Assembly: GCA_019638775.1 (NCBI GenBank)
Contig: JAHBTD010000002.1
Span: forward strand, 620,001 to 684,000
Origin: Fimbriimonadaceae bacterium
Lineage (GTDB): Bacteria > Armatimonadota > Fimbriimonadia > Fimbriimonadales > Fimbriimonadaceae
Direction: 5' to 3'
DNA length: 64,000 nucleotides
Position numbers and translations under genes: made by a program. Each line of letters begins with the position of its first letter. Position 1 is the stretch's first letter. The notes beneath the pieces are model-generated. The model was not told the origin of the DNA. It did no database searches and saw only the letters and a program-made list of their open reading frames with translations. Positions 48,580 through 54,964 of this stretch are shown here, one piece after another.

Positions 48580-49461
48580 TTATGGGGCAAATTCTGGACT
48601 TCCGTCGTATGCGCCAGGGCGATTCATTAGGCGTTTTTGACCTGTTCCGTTGGCGTTCATCACGTAGATTTCGAAGTTACCGTCGCGGTTGGAGCTAAAG
48701 ATAATCTTTGTCCCGTCGGAATTGTAGGCAGGGTCAAACTCATCGCCACTCGTCGTCGTGAGCCTGGTTTGTCCAGAACCATCACCATTCATCGAATAAA
48801 TCTCGAAGTTTCCGTCCCTATTGCTGTCAAACACGATCTTTCCCGTGGGCGAAAAGGCAGGCTCGTACTCCTCTGCGTCGTTGAAGGTGAGCTGGGTAAC
48901 GTTTGATCCGTCCGCATTCATGACAAAGATCTCCGAATCGTTATCGCGTTCACTGTCAAAAACGATCTTTGTGCCGTCCGCATTCCAAGCGGGGGAGTAA
49001 TCGTCGGCGGCATTGTTGGTCAAGTTGACTGGGTTAGAGCCATCTGCGTTCATCACATAGATTTCGCTGTTCCCATCTCTGCGCGTGGCAAAGGCGATCT
49101 TGGTTCCATCCGGACTGAAAACAGGGTGGTAGTCGTCTGCGAGATTCTTAGAAACATTGAGAACGTTCGATCCATCAACGTTCATCATGTAGATCTCATC
49201 ATTCCCACCCGTATAGCGCTTGAACACGATCTTGGTGCCATCGGGGCTGAAGTTGCCGAATGAATCCGTGTCTGTGTTGTCGGTGAGGGCGGTTACCCCG
49301 CTCCCATCAGAGTTGGCGATCATTATTTCAAAGTCACCATCTGCATTACTGTCGAACCCGATCAGCGTGAGTGTTCCCACGTTTCCGCCGCGTCCACTTC
49401 CTCCACATCCGGCGAGCAACAAGGCCATCAGGCAAACACCAATTAACGATTTGTTTTTCAT
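48580..49461 (-). CDS. TolB-like beta-propeller lipoprotein, paralogue
   Basis: 293 residues. CTGGAGGACAGT precedes the ATG. Lipoprotein signal MKNKSLIGVCLMALLLAGCG (lipobox LAGC). About seven PD40 strands: SPDGTKIVFKRYTGGNDEIY, SPDGTKIAFATRRDGNSEIY, NADGTKIVFDSERDNDSEIF, NSDGTKIIFSSNRDGNFEIY. The Asp/Asn-rich DRDGNxEIY turns could hold calcium. It is homologous to the protein at 42830. The regulator gene begins 27 bp after its stop on the same strand. Confidence 0.88.
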   Translation of the reverse strand: MKNKSLIGVCLMALLLAGCGGSGRGGNVGTLTLIGFDSNADGDFEIMIANSDGSGVTALTDNTDTDSFGNFSPDGTKIVFKRYTGGNDEIYMMNVDGSNVLNVSKNLADDYHPVFSPDGTKIAFATRRDGNSEIYVMNADGSNPVNLTNNAADDYSPAWNADGTKIVFDSERDNDSEIFVMNADGSNVTQLTFNDAEEYEPAFSPTGKIVFDSNRDGNFEIYSMNGDGSGQTRLTTTSGDEFDPAYNSDGTKIIFSSNRDGNFEIYVMNANGTGQKRLMNRPGAYDGSPEFAP

Positions 49462-49550
49462 ACTGTCCTCCAGATATGGAGGTTACAAACCGTGCGTGAA
49501 TTTGCGTGACTCCTACATCGCGTGCCTTTTGCGAAGCAGAGCTGCCAAGT

Positions 49551-49582
49551 AAAAAGCCTCGACTCAATCAATGAGTCGAGGC
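49551..49582 (-). terminator. intrinsic terminator of the 49606 gene
   Basis: GCCTCGACTC (49556-49565) pairs with GAGTCGAGGC (49573-49582), 7-nt loop, with five T following on the minus strand (49551-49555). Confidence 0.9.
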
Positions 49583-49605
49583 CAGTTTCAAGAGATTTTC
49601 AAAGG

Positions 49606-50136
49606 TTAGGCTGAACGAAGGAGATCCATCCCTACATATCCGGGCAATGTTCCATTGCCATAGATACGGACTTCGTCATACCCTCCAATCGGTCCACAGT
49701 CGTAACCGATCCAAACCCAGCCTGCCATATTTACCGGAGCGGCCACAGGCACTCCGACCGGTAACCCGAATCTATAGAACTGGAAGGTTGCAGTTGTTAC
49801 AACGATGCCCGCGTTGGGCACTCGGAAAACACCGCCAAACCTCTTCCACACTTGTTGGAATCGAATCTGAACGTCTGTCCCGCGACCGAACATGTTGTTC
49901 GGCGCGTCGACCATCGGGAGCAACCCTGGGTTGTTGTTTACAACCAACAGGCCGCCCACATTAAGGCGATTGAACCCTCCGGCGCCAGCATAGCCCGCAA
50001 AGCCTACGTAAGACCCTGGAACCATCGCGTTGAAGTTCTCATTGATCGCACCAGCAAACGGGCCGATCGCGACTTGAGCTCGAACCGAAACAGCGAAAGC
50101 CGCCATTGCGACGAGCAATAGTATGCGTAGTTTCAT
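49606..50136 (-). CDS. secreted protein, unknown (no sorting tail)
   Basis: 176 residues from ATG 50136; GGGGAAAAT is just upstream and the frame to 50283 is not supported. Signal peptide MKLRILLLVAMAAFAVSVRA. The mature part is a Gly/Val/Asn-rich strand protein (GPFAGAINENFNAMVPGSYV, GGVFRVPNAGIVVTTATFQF, VNMAGWVWIGYDCGPIGGYD), similar in style to the bodies of PEP-CTERM proteins but without the sorting signal; it ends at LPGYVGMDLLRSA. Probably an extracellular beta-sandwich. Followed by an excellent terminator. Confidence 0.65.
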   Translation of the reverse strand: MKLRILLLVAMAAFAVSVRAQVAIGPFAGAINENFNAMVPGSYVGFAGYAGAGGFNRLNVGGLLVVNNNPGLLPMVDAPNNMFGRGTDVQIRFQQVWKRFGGVFRVPNAGIVVTTATFQFYRFGLPVGVPVAAPVNMAGWVWIGYDCGPIGGYDEVRIYGNGTLPGYVGMDLLRSA

Positions 50137-50502
50137 ATTTTCCCCAATTGGCGCCAACACAGTCAGCGCTCCAATCTTGATAACTCCACGACAATGCCAG
50201 GTGTTCGCAAAATTTATGTGTTCTGCAAGAAATGCCACGCCCAAGCCGTTGTTTACAGGCAGGTGCCTCCGACGTGCAACCAAAGGGATTCGACAAACAC
50301 GTTCGACATTAAGAGGCCAGTTCTGTATAATAATGCCTAAACACTCGCCGACAAAAATCGGGTGCGTTCATCGTCTGAGTCATTAAGTTATTTATTTCTT
50401 GAAATTGAGACAATTGTTATCGTGCTTGCGAGGAAAGAAAGGCGTCAAATGAAAACTCTAAAATACTCGTAAATTCTGTATCATGCGATTGGGGAGAGAA
50501 AA
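50137..50502. other. 366-bp AT-rich intergenic region
   Basis: The first part is the upstream region of the leftward gene. No frame with coding character is seen apart from a 17-codon ATG reading right after the promoter at 50303-50331. The right part is AT-rich. Base composition differs from the flanking genes. Confidence 0.5.
50303..50331 (+). promoter_or_regulatory. near-consensus sigma-70 promoter, TCGACA-N17-TATAAT
   Basis: TCGACA (50303-50308), 17-bp spacer, TATAAT (50326-50331). It points at the orphan gene at 50503 and would give a leader of about 165 nt. The best -35/-10 match I found in the window. Confidence 0.65.
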
Positions 50503-50997
50503 GTGTCAAAGCTTGTCATAAAAAACATTTCTGAGATTGTTTTTACACCGAGGAAGCCTACCGTCATCCATTTGAGCTTGAAGCAATGGAGCGAGGCTCG
50601 CAAAGATTTCCGTAGCGGAAATCGTATTCCACGCAATGGAAGCGCTATTGCGCTCATTCCAGACAGCGAGGGTGGAGCCTACGTTCTGCCGTACTGTAGT
50701 GAAGCTGAACCAGAATCGGAATTTATCGTCAAGCCTAAGTATGACCCTGACGAAAGAGCGCTTTCTTACACATGTATGAGACATGGTGAAAGTCTCGTTG
50801 AGAAAAATGTTAAGATTGCCATCAGCAAACGGCGACGTAGACGGCAGTGCAACATAGCGATAACAACAGCTGGTTCCCCACGTTTTAAGTGTTTGAGCAT
50901 TAGTTGTAAAGGAAGATGCCACATTGAGGCTAAAGAGTTTAAAGTTGCAAGTGGAAAATCCATCTATCTTATATATTGTGTATGCTCGAAGGGATGA
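50503..50997 (+). CDS. orphan Cys-rich small protein in an AT-rich island
   Basis: 164 residues from GTG 50503, with GGGGAGAGAAAA just before it. Cytosolic: N-terminal strand region SKLVIKNISEIVFTPRKPTV, a helix LSLKQWSEARKDFRSG, then a basic stretch (ISKRRRRRQCN) and a Cys-rich end (CLSISCKGRC, YCVCSKG) that could bind a metal. AT-rich codons unlike the neighbours suggest recent transfer. The antisense frame 50506-51000 is equally long but has no ribosome-binding site. Family not recognised. Confidence 0.5.
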   Translation: MSKLVIKNISEIVFTPRKPTVIHLSLKQWSEARKDFRSGNRIPRNGSAIALIPDSEGGAYVLPYCSEAEPESEFIVKPKYDPDERALSYTCMRHGESLVEKNVKIAISKRRRRRQCNIAITTAGSPRFKCLSISCKGRCHIEAKEFKVASGKSIYLIYCVCSKG

Positions 50998-51221
50998 CAT
51001 ATTAATATTACTATAATTTTATTATATGTTTGTATTAGAGCAAATATTTAATCATCCCTAAGTTGACGATTGTCCTACCCTACGTTTCCCATCTTTGCCT
51101 GCAGCGTTCGGCAGAATTACACGCTGAACCCGTCTAGACAAGATAGTGGAGACGATGGCGCTTGGCTCTGGCGCGAGTACTAAAGAATCAGTACCAGCTG
51201 AGGACATTCTCTTTCCGTTCA

Positions 51222-52592
51222 ATGCGTCATAGCTCTGTGAGATACATTGGCGTGCTATTGACTGCTTCGGTACTGTCGGGAATCTTGTTGGCAGCAGCAT
51301 TGCCACCATGTGGTCTGACGCTCTTGGGCTGGGTCTGCTTGGTTCCCTTACTCATGGCGGTGCGTGGGCGTGGATTACTTTGGGGATTCTTAGGAGGGCT
51401 GCTCACTCTCTTCGTCACCTGTCTTGTTGCCCAATCAGGAGTTTTCTACGAGAGGCCACATTGGGACGGAGAAGCCTCATGGATTGCAACTTCATGCATG
51501 TTTTTTGGGTTCGCCATCTCCATTACAGCTGGCGCTTGGGGCGAGGATCGAAATGGCAAGAAACCACTTTGGTGGTTTGCCGCGCTTGCAGTATCCCTTG
51601 AGGCATGTTTGCTAGTACTTTTACCAGGACATCTTGCACTCACTCAACACGGAAGCCCCTTTGTCCTTATAGCTGCCGTCGGGGGCATTTGGATGATTTC
51701 GTTCTTCTTGTGGTGGGTGAATTTGTGGCTTACTGTTTCTGTTTGCGGAAAATCTAATGTTCCAGCATTTGTTGCTTCACTGCTCATTCTTGTCAGTGCT
51801 ATTGATTGGAGAACCGAACCTTCATCGAATGGCATTCGCGTGGCCCTGATACAAACCGAGACATTAGACAGAGAACTGATTATTCCACTGCATGAAAAAG
51901 CCAGCAGTAAGGGTGCCGGACTTGTCATCTGGCCGGAATATAGTGGGGCAGCTATGTCTCCGATAGGCAGCGTTAGGGGTCTTAAGGAGATTTCATCGAA
52001 CACAACGTCGGCATTTGTTACAACGTTTTCCGACGACACAGGACCTCTGCCCCACAATGTTGCGGTCCTCTTCACCAATGGTGAAGAGACGGGCCGCTAC
52101 GCCAAGCGGAAACTCTTTGGGTCAGAAGCTGCGAATCATATCCCCGGCTCAAAACCATCAGCCGCGAGCTTGAGCACAAATCGAATCGGCCTCAACATCT
52201 GCTTCGACTCCTGCTTCCCTTGGGTGATGCGCGACACAGCGCAGATAGAAGGGGTCAACGTTATAGCCCTCCCGAACCTCGATCCAGAGTCTCCACACCA
52301 CTTTCTCGCCGCTGTGCACTCTGCTTTCACGTCCATCCGAGCTGCTGAATTGGGGATGCCTATCGTTCGGGCGGACGTGCGCGCGCACTCCATGATCGTC
52401 AATGCTTGGGGCCAAATCATCACTGAATGCCCACCAGACGAAGCAGTTGTTGCGAGCGCGGTAGGACCTGCCCACCCTACGCCTGCTCGGTATCTTGGAG
52501 ATTGGTTCCTCTACCTCTGTGTGCTAATCGTAATCGGCCACCCAGTCTTCAAACGAATGCAAAAACAACGCACTGCACAAACATACAGTTAG
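51222..52592 (+). CDS. apolipoprotein N-acyltransferase-like protein (Lnt type)
   Basis: 456 residues from ATG 51222; the open frame begins at TTG 51162. Four to six N-terminal membrane helices (VLLTASVLSGILLAAALPPC, LLWGFLGGLLTLFVTCLVAQ) are followed by an outer nitrilase domain: WPEYSG with the catalytic Glu, GRYAKRKLFG with the Lys, NICFDSCFPW with the Cys. These match the E-K-C triad of Lnt, which adds a third acyl chain to lipoproteins. Only one final helix (WFLYLCVLIVIGHPVF). The window has at least three lipoprotein genes as possible substrates. Similarity to E. coli Lnt is limited, so a related amidase function is possible. Confidence 0.78.
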   Translation: MRHSSVRYIGVLLTASVLSGILLAAALPPCGLTLLGWVCLVPLLMAVRGRGLLWGFLGGLLTLFVTCLVAQSGVFYERPHWDGEASWIATSCMFFGFAISITAGAWGEDRNGKKPLWWFAALAVSLEACLLVLLPGHLALTQHGSPFVLIAAVGGIWMISFFLWWVNLWLTVSVCGKSNVPAFVASLLILVSAIDWRTEPSSNGIRVALIQTETLDRELIIPLHEKASSKGAGLVIWPEYSGAAMSPIGSVRGLKEISSNTTSAFVTTFSDDTGPLPHNVAVLFTNGEETGRYAKRKLFGSEAANHIPGSKPSAASLSTNRIGLNICFDSCFPWVMRDTAQIEGVNVIALPNLDPESPHHFLAAVHSAFTSIRAAELGMPIVRADVRAHSMIVNAWGQIITECPPDEAVVASAVGPAHPTPARYLGDWFLYLCVLIVIGHPVFKRMQKQRTAQTYS

Positions 52593-52604
52593 CGTTCGGC
52601 TTCA

Positions 52605-53612
52605 TCATTCAGCAAGTTCGTCCAGTTCCGCAAAAGTCGCAAGGTCAGGCGAAATCCAACCCTTGCGCGCTTCCCAAGTCATTATCCTGTCCTTTGAGTA
52701 AAAAAGTCGGACGAGGTATCTCTCCCGACATGCTTCCGTCGCACCGTTGACGGCGTCGATCAAGGAGCTCGGTCTTGCTGCATGAATCCAGCGACGAACG
52801 TATGCCATCCAAAACCGTGTCAGTGTTTCGTGATAGCCTCGGTCAATCGTTTGGACCACGCCATGCGAATCGTTCAGGTTCATGATCCTTTCTCTGAAAG
52901 CCTCTAGAGCTTGTGCGGGTGGTAGATTGAAGCAAAAATAGGCAGCAGAGGAGACATGGGCAGAGTGTGTCCACTGTTCATGACTCAGCTCACATTCTTC
53001 AAACCTACGGATCAACTCGTGTATCTCGTCCTCGCTTTTGAAGAGAGCGATCGGACGAAGTGAACCCGGAATCTCAACGACCTTACCCAGCTCTTCAACT
53101 CTCCGAAGCGAGAATCCATCACGCTCAATCGACTCATAGTCATGTCCACAATCAGCGAGCCACGTGACGAGGAAAATCAAGGGAACATCGCCGATATTAG
53201 CGACTCGATGAGCGAGAGCGCCGTCTATGTTTTGGATCGCTCCTGGCACCATAGGCTCTATACGGGTGTTCGCACCCCGATCCATCAGGAAGAGACAGCC
53301 CTCTCCCTGTAAAGTCAGGCAAAACTCTCCTCGTTGCGGTTTTTGATGAAAGTGCCCGCGAGTCATGAAGTATTCACTTCCAACCTTGCCTGGCATTAAT
53401 ACGGTTGTGGCGTATAGCATCTGGTCCGAGTTATCGTCAGTCGTTGTTCCGTAAGTTCGATAGACAACGGTTTGCGGGTTCATCGCAAGTCGAGCTGCCT
53501 CGTCGGCAAATGCCCCCTGCATCTGCCCAACAGTCCTTTCGCCAAGAACTATTCCCTCACCGGAAATCGTGCCGGTGAGCATGTCAAGACTCGCAATTGA
53601 CGCCATCTCCAT
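52605..53612 (-). CDS. cupin-type phosphoglucose isomerase fused to an uncharacterised His-motif domain
   Basis: 335 residues. Residues about 10-185 form a cupin glucose-6-phosphate isomerase of the archaeal type: SEYFMTRGHFHQKPQRGEFC with His87, His89 and Glu96, GALAHRVANIGDVPLIFLVT with His135, then CGHDYESIERDGFSLRRVEE. It would interconvert glucose- and fructose-6-phosphate with a metal. Residues about 190-335 are a separate helical domain with QWTHSAHVSSAAYFCFNL (H216, H219) and DRGYHETLTRFWMAYVRRW (H261), a pattern I know only from uncharacterised proteins. Single-domain cupin isomerases are about 190 residues, so this is a fusion. TAGAAT lies 7 nt before ATG 53612. Confidence 0.8.
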   Translation of the reverse strand: MEMASIASLDMLTGTISGEGIVLGERTVGQMQGAFADEAARLAMNPQTVVYRTYGTTTDDNSDQMLYATTVLMPGKVGSEYFMTRGHFHQKPQRGEFCLTLQGEGCLFLMDRGANTRIEPMVPGAIQNIDGALAHRVANIGDVPLIFLVTWLADCGHDYESIERDGFSLRRVEELGKVVEIPGSLRPIALFKSEDEIHELIRRFEECELSHEQWTHSAHVSSAAYFCFNLPPAQALEAFRERIMNLNDSHGVVQTIDRGYHETLTRFWMAYVRRWIHAARPSSLIDAVNGATEACRERYLVRLFYSKDRIMTWEARKGWISPDLATFAELDELAE

Positions 53613-53653
53613 CGGGCATATTCTAACCCTGCAAATAGCGGTACATTCGGGAC
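53613..53653. promoter_or_regulatory. 41-bp divergent promoter region, leaderless in both directions
   Basis: ATTCTA (53620-53625), read as TAGAAT on the minus strand, is 7 nt from ATG 53612. TACATT (53642-53647) is 6 nt from ATG 53654. The two -10 boxes are 16 bp apart, so there is no room for leaders. Confidence 0.6.
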
Positions 53654-54463
53654 ATGCCTACGCCGATCTACGTTGTCGATGCTTTCACCAAAGAGCCGTT
53701 CAGCGGCAACCCTGCCGGTATTTGCATCCTTGAAAATCCCGCGAAGGATAACTGGATGCAGCTCGTTGCAGCAGAGATGAAGCATGCAGAAACCGCTTTT
53801 CTCTATCGCGATGGCGAAGTTTGGAATCTACGCTGGTTCACCCCAGAAGTTGAGGTTGATCTTTGCGGACACGCAACCCTTGCTTCGGCGCACATCCTCT
53901 ATGAGACAGGTAGGGCAACGCATGACGAAGTTCTGGGCTTCTCAACAAAATCTGGACTCTTAACCGCAGAACGCATGCACGGTGATCAGATTATGTTGGA
54001 CTTCCCTACCGAGGAGCCCATTCAGTCAGCATCCGAGCTGCACGAACAGATGCAACTTGCTTTGCAAACCTCCGGAATCAAGGAGATACGTAAGAATCGA
54101 ATGGACTGGTTTGTGGTGTTTGAAACCGCCAGCCAAGTCCGGGCGCTTCAGCCAGACTTTGCTAAAGTTCGAGACCTCGGCATGCGGGCTGTGATTGCCA
54201 CGGCCCAGTCGGACGATTCGACCTATGACTTCATCTCCAGGCTCTTTGCTCCGCAATCAGGTATTGAAGAAGATCCCGTAACGGGCTCTGCGCATTGTGC
54301 CCTTGCGCCCTATTGGGGCGCGATCTTGAACAAGACTGATATGACCGGTTTTCAGGCATCCTCTCGTGGAGGCTATGTGAGCGTGGAGTGGCGAGGAGAC
54401 CGCACGTCTTTGATAGGCGACGCGGTCACAATTCTCTCTGGTGAGTTTCATGGCAGCAGGTGA
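53654..54463 (+). CDS. PhzF family isomerase/epimerase
   Basis: 269 residues. PhzF fold, two similar halves: VDAFTKEPFSGNPAGICILE, then HAETAFL with catalytic Glu46, WFTPEVEVDLCGHATLASAH, and in the second half EDPVTGSAHCALAPYW. It isomerises small acids in phenazine and other pathways; most homologues are of unknown substrate. There is no phenazine cluster here. The next gene overlaps its 3' end by 14 bp. Confidence 0.9.
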   Translation: MPTPIYVVDAFTKEPFSGNPAGICILENPAKDNWMQLVAAEMKHAETAFLYRDGEVWNLRWFTPEVEVDLCGHATLASAHILYETGRATHDEVLGFSTKSGLLTAERMHGDQIMLDFPTEEPIQSASELHEQMQLALQTSGIKEIRKNRMDWFVVFETASQVRALQPDFAKVRDLGMRAVIATAQSDDSTYDFISRLFAPQSGIEEDPVTGSAHCALAPYWGAILNKTDMTGFQASSRGGYVSVEWRGDRTSLIGDAVTILSGEFHGSR

Positions 54464-54935
54464 CATCACTTTTCGAAGCGTTCCTCCAAATGATGCCTTT
54501 GGGATCGCGGCGGCTCATGCTCTCTTTCTCGAGTACCAGAAGGAGGTCGGCTTTGATGTGTGCTTTCAGGGGTTTGCTGAAGAACTGGCCTCTCTTCCCG
54601 GCCTGTACAGCCCTCCCAAGGGGCTCCTCGTTGTAGCCTTCTTCGGATGCGAAGAGATGGGATGCGGTGCATTGCGTGACCTGGGCGACGGGATTGCTGA
54701 ACTGAAGCGGGTTTACGTTAACCCAAAAAATCGCCGAAACAGGTTAGGGAGGGATATCTCTAGCTTCCTGATTCGCAAAGCTAGAGAACTCGGCTATAGT
54801 GCAGTTAGGCTCGAAACACTCCCTCAGATGTCGAGTGCCGTGAAACTCTACGATAGCCTTGGGTTCGTAAGAATCTCATCCTATTACGAACAGCCAATCG
54901 CTAATGCGATCTATATGGAAAAACTCCTTTCCTAG
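54450..54935 (+). CDS. GNAT family N-acetyltransferase
   Basis: 161 residues from ATG 54450 (GGTGAG upstream), overlapping phzF-like by 14 bp, so the two are translated from one mRNA. GNAT fold: LLVVAFFGCEEMGCGALRDL (strands 2-3), ELKRVYVNPKNRRNRLGRDI (motif A, with the R-x-x-x-x-G-x-G/A loop degenerate as RRNRLGRD), FLIRKARELGYSAVRLETLP and AVKLYDSLGFVRISSY (motif B). Acetyl acceptor unknown. Confidence 0.87.
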   Translation: MAAGDITFRSVPPNDAFGIAAAHALFLEYQKEVGFDVCFQGFAEELASLPGLYSPPKGLLVVAFFGCEEMGCGALRDLGDGIAELKRVYVNPKNRRNRLGRDISSFLIRKARELGYSAVRLETLPQMSSAVKLYDSLGFVRISSYYEQPIANAIYMEKLLS

Positions 54936-54964
54936 TGGCGCAAATCAAGCTGATAGATTCGTCT

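Noticed and set aside
50506-51000. 164-codon frame antisense to the orphan gene
   Set aside because: No ribosome-binding site, while the plus frame has one and a strong upstream promoter. It remains the main alternative for this island.
53654-54935. PhzF plus GNAT as part of a phenazine cluster
   Set aside because: No other phenazine genes (phzA/B/D/E/G) are in the window; PhzF homologues are common without phenazines.
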